From assembly GCA_951799425.1 (NCBI GenBank), contig OX637402.1, forward strand, positions 1,922,501-1,986,500: a stretch of 64,000 nucleotides of DNA, written 5' to 3'. The notes below the pieces were generated by a model. That model had not been told where the DNA came from, searched no databases, and was given only the letters and a program-made list of their open reading frames with translations. Position 1 is the first letter of the stretch. The number at the start of each line of letters is the position of its first letter. The translations under genes were made by a program, and so were the position numbers. Shown one piece after another: positions 1 through 9,150 of this stretch. The stretch comes from Ilex aquifolium (lineage: Eukaryota; Streptophyta; Magnoliopsida; Aquifoliales; Aquifoliaceae).

Positions 1-299
1 GTCAAAATAATGATTCCATTGAATCCGGAAGGTCGAAAAACATTGGGAGTGGTAATATGGATGTATTGGAAGTTAGGAAGTGTCTCGGAGTTAAAATACA
101 CTTTAGCGAGAATTTGGGTAAAAATGGGTATTGAACACTACTTAGTGTTTTGGCCATAACTTTTTATCTTTAAGTCCAATTGATCTGAAATTTTTACAGT
201 AGATAGTAGACATCTAGGGCTACAAAAGTATGTCTCATGAACATTTTCCAACTCGACCTCTAAATGGGTCAAAACTGCATTGGAAGTTGAAACAAAAAT

Positions 300-390
300 C
301 TGGCAGTCAAACCGTACCGGTACGCCGAACTCCAGTAGCTAAACCGTACCGGTACGCCCGATAAAGCCAGCCCGATCCGACTGCGGGTCT
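300..390. promoter_or_regulatory. CpG-rich patch with paired 12-bp palindromes
   Basis: CGTACCGGTACG occurs at 313-324 and 345-356, 32 bp apart, each inside the longer shared string AAACCGTACCGGTACGCC. Together they give four GTAC cores and a concentration of CpG in otherwise AT-rich DNA. The patch ends just upstream of the TATA box, where proximal promoter elements usually sit. GTAC is the core bound by plant SBP/SPL proteins, so they are candidate regulators, but this is inference. The same pair recurs in every unit; I saw the first copy broken only in units 12 and 42. Confidence 0.6.
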
Positions 391-407
391 TTCTCCATTT
401 CCTCCAC

Positions 408-415
408 TATAAATA
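408..415 (+). promoter_or_regulatory. TATA box and core promoter (representative)
   Basis: CTATAAATA is a good plant TATA box. It follows a pyrimidine-rich stretch (TTTCTCCATTTCCTCC) and is followed 32 bp later by TTCATT, a plausible CA initiator at 439-440. An AAACCCTA telo-box and a GA-rich leader come next, as in many plant 5' leaders. I found TATAAATA unchanged in all 42 complete units; positions are given under each unit. Transcription itself is not shown by the sequence. Confidence 0.55.
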
Positions 416-452
416 CATTTTGTCACCTCCTTAGCCTTCATTACACCACTCC

Positions 453-518
453 AAACCCTAGAAAACATAAGAGAGGAAGAGAGAAAAAGAGAAACACAAG
501 ATCAAGAGAAAACAAGAG
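453..518 (+). promoter_or_regulatory. Telo-box plus GA-rich leader (representative)
   Basis: AAACCCTA at 453-460 is followed by GA-rich sequence (GAGAGGAAGAGAG type) to about 518. In plants, telo-boxes bind TRB proteins and GA repeats bind BPC/BBR proteins, and the pair is a known signature of Polycomb response elements; it is also common near starts of housekeeping genes. This leader is where the 16-bp, 17-bp and 2-bp deletions occur in the later unit classes. Confidence 0.45.
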
Positions 519-564
519 ATTGAAGGGTTGATTCAAGATCAAAGCCCTAATTTTTCCAAGAACA

Positions 565-576
565 TCAAGGTAGGGG
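565..576 (+). other. Possible 5' splice site
   Basis: CAAG/GTAGGGG, with the cut between 569 and 570, matches the plant donor pattern AG/GTA and ends the GA-rich leader about 130 nt after the predicted start. In the unit 22 type it reads CAAG/GTAGAGG, still a donor. No matching acceptor can be chosen with confidence, so this may be chance. Confidence 0.3.
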
Positions 577-959
577 TTTTCTCTCACTCACTTACATTGA
601 GTCTAGGGTATTTATATATGTATTTTTTTGCTATCAATGGTATATATATGCTATAGAATCATCATCTCTTAGGCTTTTTGCAAAGATTACATTGTTAGGG
701 TTTAATACCCATTAAATCTCTTTTCTAGCTTTAAAACCCTAGTTTTTGGGAGAGTGATGTATTTCTTCTTAAATGCTTCTTTATTATGAACTTCGAAAAC
801 CATAGTTGTTTGTGTGGGGTAGAAAAATGATGTTATTGTGATCTCATGTATTTTCCTTGTTGGTTGGGGAATTGTTACATAATATATCTTGGGGATTTTG
901 GAGAGATGCGTGTAAAATGATATAAATATTGGAACTGTATGCTTGGTTGGGTTGTTTGT
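570..959 (+). other. AT-rich spacer between leader and sub-repeats
   Basis: Apart from the two telo-boxes I see no motif of note and no coding potential here. Under the LTR reading this is R/U5 sequence; under a spliced transcript reading it would be the start of an intron. Confidence 0.4.
696..741. promoter_or_regulatory. Two further telo-boxes (representative)
   Basis: TAGGGTTT at 696-703 and AAACCCTA at 734-741 lie in opposite orientation, 30 bp apart. Units with the tail variant AAACCCTAGG (for example near 2946) gain another telo-box. These are isolated motifs, not telomere arrays. Confidence 0.4.
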
Positions 960-1026
960 GATGCCTTGAGGGTGAGAGGTTCCTTATAAGGATGCTCATG
1001 CCAAGAGAGGAAAGTATGTGATTTCC

Positions 1027-1056
1027 CTCAAGAGGTTCCTTATAAGGATGCTTGAG
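1027..1056. repeat. Hairpin in sub-repeat A, arms CTCAAG/CTTGAG
   Basis: The arms CTCAAG (1027-1032) and CTTGAG (1051-1056) flank the inner palindrome TCCTTATAAGGA, so RNA or single-stranded DNA could form a stepped hairpin. The same arrangement recurs in sub-repeat C at 1230-1259. Confidence 0.6.
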
Positions 1057-1128
1057 TTTGTGATGCCTTGAGGGTGAGAGGTTCCTTATAAGGATGTTCA
1101 TGCCAAGAGAGGAGAGTATGTGATTTTC

Positions 1129-1158
1129 CTTAAGAAGTTCCTTATAAGGATGCTTAAG
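1129..1158. repeat. Hairpin in sub-repeat B, arms CTTAAG/CTTAAG
   Basis: Same position and 30-bp length as the A and C hairpins, but both arms are changed: the left arm has T for C and the right arm has A for G, which keeps the pairing. Confidence 0.6.
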
Positions 1159-1315
1159 AAACTAAGCCTTGAGGGTGAGAGGTTCCTTATAAGGATGCTC
1201 ATGCCAAAAGAGGATAGTATGTAATTTTCCTCAAGAGGTTCCTTATAAGGATGCTTGAGTAACCAAGCCTTGAGGGTGAGAGGTTCCTTATAAGGATGCT
1301 CATGCCAAAAGAGGA

Positions 1316-1323
1316 CAATATTG
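1316..1323. other. Palindromic unit junction CAATATTG
   Basis: The last sub-repeat ends GAGGACA, then AT-AT, then TGTAACACC. CAATATTG is a perfect 8-bp palindrome. Read as LTR ends it is CA-AT joined to AT-TG, the pattern expected when two unprocessed LTR cDNA ends are ligated before integrase removes the terminal 2 nt. It recurs just upstream of the TGTAACACC terminus in every complete unit. A 4-bp target duplication shared by neighbouring solo LTRs is a weaker alternative. Confidence 0.55.
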
Positions 1324-1358
1324 TAACACCCCGAATTTTCTTTTATATATTTATAGAG

Positions 1359-1372
1359 ATATATATATATAT
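1359..1372. repeat. (AT)7 microsatellite (representative)
   Basis: GAG(AT)nAGT with n = 6, 7 or 8 between units; n = 8 in units 11 and 23. This accounts for most 2-bp length differences and shifts the frame of the meaningless open frames across it. Confidence 0.9.
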
Positions 1373-1376
1373 AGTA

Positions 1377-1436
1377 AATAAAAAGTGTAAATATGTAGAT
1401 ATATGTAGTGACATAAGAATAAACCGTAGGAATAAA
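1377..1436 (+). other. Cluster of AATAAA motifs
   Basis: AATAAA occurs at 1377, 1418 and 1431. These could act as polyadenylation signals for a transcript started in the upstream unit, which would give a read-through transcript close to one unit long. In AT-rich DNA they may be chance. Confidence 0.25.
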
Positions 1437-1525
1437 TGCTATGGAGACAATTTGATTGGGAAGTTACGTGTCGAAGATGTTTAAACTTGGAAAGGGTGAT
1501 TAGACAAGTTTCTAAAAGTTGTTAG

Positions 1526-3050
1526 GTCAAAATAATGATTCCATTGAATCCGGAAGGTCGAAAAACATTGGGAGTGGTAATATGGATGTATTGGAAGTTA
1601 GGAAGTGTCTCGGAGTTAAAATACACTTTAGCGAGAATTTGGGTAAAAATGGGTATTGAACACTACTTAGTGTTTTGGCCATAACTGTTTATCTTTAAGT
1701 CCAATTGATCTGAAATTTTTACAGTAGAGAGTAGACATCTAGGGCTACAAAAGTAAGTCTCATGAACATTTTCCAATTCGACCTCTAAATGGGTCAAAAC
1801 TGCATTGGAAGTTGAAACAAAAATCTGGCAGTCAAACCGTACCGGTACGCCGAACTCCAGTAGCTAAACCGTACCGGTACGCCCGATAAAGCCAGCCCGA
1901 TCCGACTGCGGGTCTTTCTCCATTTCCTCCACTATAAATACATTTTGTCACCTCCTTAGCCTTCATTACACCACTCCAAACCCTAGAAAACATAAGAGAG
2001 GAAGAGAGAAAGAGAGAAACACAAGATCAAGAGAAAACAAGAGATTGAAGGGTTGATTCAAGATCAAAGCCCTAATTTTTCCAAGAACATCAAGGTAGGG
2101 GTTTTCTCTCACTCACTTACATTGAGTCTAGGGTATTTATATATGTATGTTTTTGCTATCAATGGTATATATATGCTATAGAATCATCATCTCTTAGGCT
2201 TTTTGCAAAGATTACATTCTTAGGGTTTAATACCCATTAAATCTCTTTTCTAGCTTTAAAACCCTAGTTTTTGGGAGAGTGATGTATTTCTTCTTAAATG
2301 CTTCTTTATTATGAACTTCGAAAACCATAGTTGTTTGTGTGGGGTAGAAAAATGATGTTATTGTGATCTCATGTATTTTCCTTGTTGGTTGGGGAATTGT
2401 TACATAATATATCTTGGGGATTTTGGAGAGATGCGTGTAAAATGATATAAATATTGGAACGGTATGCTTGGTTGGGTTGTTTGTGATGCCTTGAGGGTGA
2501 GAGGTTCCTTATAAGGATGCTCATGCCAAGAGAGGAGAGTATGTGATTTCCCTCAAGAGGTTCCTTATAAGGATGCTTGAGTTTGTGATGCCTTGAGGGT
2601 GAGAGGTTCCTTATAAGGATGTTCATGCCAAGAGAGGAGAGTATGTGATTTTCCTTAAGAGGTTCCTTATAAGGATGCTTAAGAAACTAAGCCTTGAGGG
2701 TGAGAGGTTCCTTATAAGGATGCTCATGCCAAAAGAGGATAGTATGTAATTTTCCTCAAGAGGTTCCTTATAAGGATGCTTGAGTAACCAAGCCTTGAGG
2801 GTGAGAGGTTCCTTATAAGGATGCTCATGCCAAAAGAGGACAATATTGTAACACCCCGAATTTTCTTTTATATATTTATAGAGATATATATATATATAGT
2901 AAATAAAAAGTGTAAATATGTAGATATATGTAGTGACATAAGAATAAACCCTAGGAATAAATGCTATGGAGACAATTTGATTGGGAAGTTACGTGTCGAA
3001 GATGTTTAAACTTGGAAAGGGTGATTAGACAAGTTTCTAAAAGTTTGTAG
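1526..3050 (+). repeat. Satellite unit 2
   Basis: Length 1525 bp. TATA box at 1933, sub-repeat block 2485-2842, TGTAACACC at 2847. Head variants AACTGTTTA, AGAGAGTAG and AGTAAGTCTC recur only together in unit 9. The tail carries AAACCCTAGG, an extra telo-box, where unit 1 has AAACCGTAGG. Confidence 0.97.
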
Positions 3051-4575
3051 GTCAAAATAATGATTCCATTGAATCCGGAAGGTCGAAAAATATTGGGAGT
3101 GGTAATATGGATGTATTGGAAGTTAGGAAGTGTCTCGGAGTTAAAATACACTTTAGCGAGAATTTGGGTAAAAATGGGTATTGAACACTACTTAGTGTTT
3201 TGGCCATAACTTTTTATCTTTAAGTCCAATTGATCTGAAATTTTTACAGTAGATAGTAGACATCTAGGGCTACAAAAGTATGTCTCATGAACATTTTCCA
3301 ATTCGACCTCTAAATGGGTCAAAACTGCATTGGAAGTTGAAACAAAAATCTGGCAGTCAAACCGTACCGGTACGCCGAACTCCAGTAGCTAAACCGTACC
3401 GGTACGCCCGATAAAGCCAGCCCGATCCGACTGCGGGTCTTTCTCCATTTCCTCCACTATAAATACATTTTGTCACCTCCTTAGCCTTCATTACACCACT
3501 CCAAACCCTAGAAAACATAAGAGAGGAAGAGAGAAAGAGAGAAACACAAGATCAAGAGAAAACAAGAGATTGAAGGGTTGATTCAAGATCAAAGCCCTAA
3601 TTTTTCCAAGAACATCAAGGTAGGGGTTTTCTCTCACTCACTTACATTGAGTCTAGGGTATTTATATATGTATGTTTTTGCTATCAATGGTATATATATG
3701 CTATAGAATCATCATCTCTTAGGCTTTTTGCAAAGATTACATTCTTAGGGTTTAATACCCATTAAATCTCTTTTCTAGCTTTAAAACCCTAGTTTTTGGG
3801 AGAGTGATGTATTTCTTCTTAAATGCTTCTTTATTATGAACTTCGAAAACCATAGTTGTTTGTGTGGGGTAGAAAAATGATGTTATTGTGATCTCATGTA
3901 TTTTCCTTGTTGGTTGGGGAATTGTTACATAATATATCTTGGGGATTTTGGAGAGATGCGTGTAAAATGATATAAATATTGGAACGGTATGCTTGGTTGG
4001 GTTGTTTGTGATGCCTTGAGGGTGAGAGGTTCCTTATAAGGATGCTAATGCCAAGAGAGGAGAGTATGTGATTTCCCTCAAGAGGTTCCTTATAAGGATG
4101 CTTGAGTTTGTGATGCCTTGAGGGTGAGAGGTTCCTTATAAGGATGTTCATGCCAAGAGAGGAGAGTATGTGATTTTCCTTAAGAAGTTCCTTATAAGGA
4201 TGCTTAAGAAACTAAGCCTTGAGGGTGAGAGGTTCCTTATAAGGATGCTCATGCCAAAAGAGGATTGTATGTAATTTTCCTCAAGAGGTTCCTTATAAGG
4301 ATGCTTGAGTAACCAAGCCTTGAGGGTGAGAGGTTCCTTATAAGGATGCTCATGCCAAAAGAGGACAATATTGTAACACCCCGAATTTTCTTTTATATAT
4401 TTATAGAGATATATATATATATAGTAAATAAAAAGTGTAAATATGTAGATATATGTAGTGGCATAAGAATAAACCGTAGGAATAAATGCTATGGAGACAA
4501 TTTGATTGGGAAGTTACGTGTCGAAGATGTTTAAACTTGGAAAGTGTGATTAGACAAGTTTCTAAAAGTTGTTAG
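3051..4575 (+). repeat. Satellite unit 3
   Basis: Length 1525 bp. TATA box at 3458, sub-repeat block 4010-4367, TGTAACACC at 4372. Variants AAAATATTGG, GCTAATGCC in the first sub-repeat, GATTGTATG and GGCATAAG define a type shared with units 6, 7 and 11. Confidence 0.97.
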
Positions 4576-6100
4576 GTCAAAATAATGATTCCATTGAATC
4601 CGGAAGGTCGAAAAACATTGGGAGTGGTAATATGGATGTATTGGAAGTTAGGAAGTGTCTCGGAGTTAAAATACACTTTAGCGAGAATTTGGGTAAAAAT
4701 GGGTATTGAACACTACTTAGTGTTTTGGCCATAACTTTTTATCTTTAAGTCCAATTGATCTGAAATTTTTACAGTAGATAGTAGACATCTAGGGTTACAA
4801 AAGTATGTCTCATGAACATTTTCCAATTCGACCTCTAAATGGGTCAAAACTGCATTGGAAGTTGAAACAAAAATCTGGCAGTCAAACCGTACCGGTACGC
4901 CGAACTCCAGTAGCTAAACCGTACCGGTACGCCCGATAAAGCCAGCCCGATCCGACTGCGGGTCTTTCTCCATTTCCTCCACTATAAATACATTTTGTCA
5001 CCTCCTTAGCCTTCATTACACCACTCCAAACCCTAGAAAACATAAGAGAGGAAGAGAGAAAGAGAGAAACACAAGATCAAGAGAAAACAAGAGATTGAAG
5101 GGTTGATTCAAGATCAAAGCCCTAATTTTTCCAAGAACATCAAGGTAGGGGTTTTCTCTCACTCACTTACATTGAGTCTAGGGTATTTATATATGTATGT
5201 TTTTGCTATCAATGGTATATATATGCTATAGAATCATCATCTCTTAGGCTTTTTGCAAAGATTACATTCTTAGGGTTTAATACCCATTAAATCTCTTTTC
5301 TAGCTTTAAAACCCTAGTTTTTGGGAGAGTGATGTATTTCTTCTTAAATGCTTCTTTATTATGAACTTCGAAAACCATAGTTGTTTGTGTGGGGTAGAAA
5401 AATGATGTTATTGTGATCTCATGTATTTTCCTTGTTGGTTGGGGAATTGTTACATAATATATCTTGGGGATTTTGGAGAGATGCGTGTAAAATGATATAA
5501 ATATTGGAACGGTATGCTTGGTTGGGTTGTTTGTGATGCCTTGAGGGTGAGAGGTTCCTTATAAGGATGCTCATGCCAAGAGAGGAGAGTATGTGATTTC
5601 CCTCAAGAGGTTCCTTATAAGGATGCTTGAGTTTGTGATGCCTTGAGGGTGAGAGGTTCCTTATAAGGATGTTCATGCCAAGAGAGGAGAGTATGTGATT
5701 TTCCTTAAGAAGTTCCTTATAAGGATGCTTAAGAAACTAAGCCTTGAGGGTGAGAGGTTCCTTATAAGGATGCTCATGCCAAAAGAGGATTGTATGTAAT
5801 TTTCCTCAAGAGGTTCCTTATAAGGATGCTTGAGTAACCAAGCCTTGAGGGTGAGAGGTTCCTTATAAGGATGCTCATGCCAAAAGAGGACAATATTGTA
5901 ACACCCCGAATTTTCTTTTATATATTTATAGAGATATATATATATATAGTAAATAAAAAGTGTAAATATGTAGATATATGTAGTGGCATAAGAATAAACC
6001 GTAGGAATAAATGCTATGGAGACAATTTGATTGGGAAGTTACGTGTCGAAGATGTTTAAACTTGGAAAGTGTGATTAGACAAGTTTCTAAAAGTTGTTAG
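4576..6100 (+). repeat. Satellite unit 4
   Basis: Length 1525 bp. TATA box at 4983, sub-repeat block 5535-5892, TGTAACACC at 5897. Carries AGGGTTAC in the head, and GATTGTATG and GGCATAAG in the tail. Confidence 0.97.
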
Positions 6101-7625
6101 GTCAAAATAATGATTCCATTGAATCCGGAAGGTCGAAAAACATTGGGAGTGGTAATATGGATGTATTGGAAGTTAGGAAGTGTCTCGGAGTTAAAATACA
6201 CTTTAGCGAGAATTTGGGTAAAAATGGGTATTGAACACTACTTAGTGTTTTGGCCATAACTTTTTATCTTTAAGTCCAATTGATCTGAAATTTTTACAGT
6301 AGATAGTAGACATCTAGGGTTACAAAAGTATGTCTCATGAACATTTTCCAATTCGACCTCTAAATGGGTCAAAACTGCATTGGAAGTTGAAACAAAAATC
6401 TGGCAGTCAAACCGTACCGGTACGCCGAACTCCAGTAGCTAAACCGTACCGGTACGCCCGATAAAGCCAGCCCGATCCGACTGCGGGTCTTTCTCCATTT
6501 CCTCCACTATAAATACATTTTGTCACCTCCTTAGCCTTCATTACACCACTCCAAACCCTAGAAAACATAAGAGAGGAAGAGAGAAAGAGAGAAACACAAG
6601 ATCAAGAGAAAACAAGAGATTGAAGGGTTGATTCAAGATCAAAGCCCTAATTTTTCCAAGAACATCAAGGTAGGGGTTTTCTCTCACTCACTTACATTGA
6701 GTCTAGGGTATTTATATATGTATGTTTTTGCTATCAATGGTATATATATGCTATAGAATCATCATCTCTTAGGCTTTTTGCAAAGATTACATTCTTAGGG
6801 TTTAATACCCATTAAATCTCTTTTCTAGCTTTAAAACCCTAGTTTTTGGGAGAGTGATGTATTTCTTCTTAAATGCTTCTTTATTATGAACTTCGAAAAC
6901 CATAGTTGTTTGTGTGGGGTAGAAAAATGATGTTATTGTGATCTCATGTATTTTCCTTGTTGGTTGGGGAATTGTTACATAATATATCTTGGGGATTTTG
7001 GAGAGATGCGTGTAAAATGATATAAATATTGGAACGGTATGCTTGGTTGGGTTGTTTGTGATGCCTTGAGGGTGAGAGGTTCCTTATAAGGATGCTCATG
7101 CCAAGAGAGGAGAGTATGTGATTTCCCTCAAGAGGTTCCTTATAAGGATGCTTGAGTTTGTGATGCCTTGAGGGTGAGAGGTTCCTTATAAGGATGTTCA
7201 TGCCAAGAGAGGAGAGTATGTGATTTTCCTTAAGAGGTTCCTTATAAGGATGCTTAAGAAACTAAGCCTTGAGGGTGAGAGGTTCCTTATAAGGATGCTC
7301 ATGCCAAAAGAGGATAGTATGTAATTTTCCTCAAGAGGTTCCTTATAAGGATGCTTGAGTAACCAAGCCTTGAGGGTGAGAGGTTCCTTATAAGGATGCT
7401 CATGCCAAAAGAGGACAATATTGTAACACCCCGAATTTTCTTTTATATATTTATAGAGATATATATATATATAGTAAATAAAAAGTGTAAATATGTAGAT
7501 ATATGTAGTGACATAAGAATAAACCCTAGGAATAAATGCTATGGAGACAATTTGATTGGGAAGTTACGTGTCGAAGATGTTTAAACTTGGAAAGGGTGAT
7601 TAGACAAGTTTCTAAAAGTTTGTAG
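6101..7625 (+). repeat. Satellite unit 5
   Basis: Length 1525 bp. TATA box at 6508, sub-repeat block 7060-7417, TGTAACACC at 7422. Carries AGGGTTAC and tail AAACCCTAGG; the tail matches unit 2 and the unit closely resembles unit 10. Confidence 0.97.
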
Positions 7626-9150
7626 GTCAAAATAATGATTCCATTGAATCCGGAAGGTCGAAAAATATTGGGAGTGGTAATATGGATGTATTGGAAGTTA
7701 GGAAGTGTCTCGGAGTTAAAATACACTTTAGCGAGAATTTGGGTAAAAATGGGTATTGAACACTACTTAGTGTTTTGGCCATAACTTTTTATCTTTAAGT
7801 CCAATTGATCTGAAATTTTTACAGTAGATAGTAGACATCTAGGGCTACAAAAGTATGTCTCATGAACATTTTCCAATTCGACCTCTAAATGGGTCAAAAC
7901 TGCATTGGAAGTTGAAACAAAAATCTGGCAGTCAAACCGTACCGGTACGCCGAACTCCAGTAGCTAAACCGTACCGGTACGCCCGATAAAGCCAGCCCGA
8001 TCCGACTGCGGGTCTTTCTCCATTTCCTCCACTATAAATACATTTTGTCACCTCCTTAGCCTTCATTACACCACTCCAAACCCTAGAAAACATAAGAGAG
8101 GAAGAGAGAAAGAGAGAAACACAAGATCAAGAGAAAACAAGAGATTGAAGGGTTGATTCAAGATCAAAGCCCTAATTTTTCCAAGAACATCAAGGTAGGG
8201 GTTTTCTCTCACTCACTTACATTGAGTCTAGGGTATTTATATATGTATGTTTTTGCTATCAATGGTATATATATGCTATAGAATCATCATCTCTTAGGCT
8301 TTTTGCAAAGATTACATTCTTAGGGTTTAATACCCATTAAATCTCTTTTCTAGCTTTAAAACCCTAGTTTTTGGGAGAGTGATGTATTTCTTCTTAAATG
8401 CTTCTTTATTATGAACTTCGAAAACCATAGTTGTTTGTGTGGGGTAGAAAAATGATGTTATTGTGATCTCATGTATTTTCCTTGTTGGTTGGGGAATTGT
8501 TACATAATATATCTTGGGGATTTTGGAGAGATGCGTGTAAAATGATATAAATATTGGAACGGTATGCTTGGTTGGGTTGTTTGTGATGCCTTGAGGGTGA
8601 GAGGTTCCTTATAAGGATGCTAATGCCAAGAGAGGAGAGTATGTGATTTCCCTCAAGAGGTTCCTTATAAGGATGCTTGAGTTTGTGATGCCTTGAGGGT
8701 GAGAGGTTCCTTATAAGGATGTTCATGCCAAGAGAGGAGAGTATGTGATTTTCCTTAAGAAGTTCCTTATAAGGATGCTTAAGAAACTAAGCCTTGAGGG
8801 TGAGAGGTTCCTTATAAGGATGCTCATGCCAAAAGAGGATTGTATGTAATTTTCCTCAAGAGGTTCCTTATAAGGATGCTTGAGTAACCAAGCCTTGAGG
8901 GTGAGAGGTTCCTTATAAGGATGCTCATGCCAAAAGAGGACAATATTGTAACACCCCGAATTTTCTTTTATATATTTATAGAGATATATATATATATAGT
9001 AAATAAAAAGTGTAAATATGTAGATATATGTAGTGGCATAAGAATAAACCGTAGGAATAAATGCTATGGAGACAATTTGATTGGGAAGTTACGTGTCGAA
9101 GATGTTTAAACTTGGAAAGTGTGATTAGACAAGTTTCTAAAAGTTTGTAG
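7626..9150 (+). repeat. Satellite unit 6
   Basis: Length 1525 bp. TATA box at 8033, sub-repeat block 8585-8942, TGTAACACC at 8947. Same type as unit 3 (AATATT, GCTAATGCC, GGCATAAG) but ends in TTTGTAGG rather than GTTGTTAGG. Confidence 0.97.

Larger units (their letters stand above)
982..1295. promoter_or_regulatory. Seven CArG-type palindromes CCTTATAAGG
   Basis: Exact CCTTATAAGG at 982, 1038, 1084, 1140, 1185, 1241 and 1286, with alternating 56- and 45/46-bp spacing, each inside the 12-bp palindrome TCCTTATAAGGA. CC(A/T)6GG is the consensus for MADS-domain proteins. By hand count about 277 of 292 copies in the window are intact; most losses are TCTTATAAGG in the last copy of long-class units. 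Binding is inferred only from the motif. Confidence 0.5.
960..1317 (+). repeat. 102-bp sub-repeat block, 3.5 copies (representative)
   Basis: Copies A 960-1061, B 1062-1162, C 1163-1263 and truncated D 1264-1317, aligned on GCCTTGAGGG at 963, 1065, 1166 and 1267. Each full copy has two halves built around GAGGTTCCTTATAAGGATG. The truncated copy ends exactly at the CAATATTG junction. The block is 358 bp in every unit except unit 15, where it is 256 bp. Its translation explains the recurring short antisense open frame with a repeated PSRHHK-type peptide; I do not regard that as a protein. Confidence 0.95.
1..1525 (+). repeat. Satellite unit 1
   Basis: Length 1525 bp. TATA box at 408, sub-repeat block 960-1317, LTR-like TGTAACACC terminus at 1322. 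Variants: CCAACTCG, a GAGAAAAAGAG leader, a T7 run near 627, and AACTGTATG. Apparently identical to unit 8, 10675 bp away. Used as the reference for internal features below. Confidence 0.97.
1322..2842 (+). mobile_element. Putative solo LTR (first complete example, representative of all units)
   Basis: Seen: 1521 bp starting TGTAACACCCCG and ending GAGGACA, so the ends are TGT and ACA. A TATA box lies 611 bp in (1933), with a likely start near 1965, and several AATAAA motifs are present. Known: Ty3/Gypsy and Copia LTRs begin TG and end CA, carry the Pol II promoter inside, and plant Gypsy LTRs often start TGTAACACC. Inferred: U3 about 640 bp, R plus U5 about 880 bp, with the 102-bp sub-repeats at the end of U5. 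No primer-binding site, polypurine tract, gag or pol is present, because one LTR follows directly on the next. The same span recurs from each listed TGTAACACC position. Alternative: an unrelated satellite that contains these motifs by chance or captured part of an LTR. Confidence 0.5.

Noticed and set aside
696..741. Telomeric or interstitial telomere repeat
   Set aside because: Only single AAACCCTA motifs occur; no tandem TTTAGGG run is present anywhere in the window.
844..1101. Recurring 85-residue antisense open frame with an internal repeat (NLSPSRHHK)
   Set aside because: It is the translation of the 102-bp sub-repeats plus flank. The peptide repeat follows the DNA repeat, there is no recognisable domain, and unit 15 loses it through the sub-repeat deletion.
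960..1317. CRISPR-like array
   Set aside because: The 19-bp core recurs at regular spacing, but the sequences between are themselves repeats rather than unique spacers, there are no cas genes, and the context is a plant-type satellite.
1296..1484. 62-residue forward open frame starting in the last sub-repeat
   Set aside because: It crosses the unit junction and the (AT)n tract; units with (AT)6 lose the frame. The composition is that of AT-rich noise.
2950..3050. tRNA or small-RNA gene in the AT-rich tail
   Set aside because: I could find no cloverleaf, A/B box pair or terminator arrangement in the unit.
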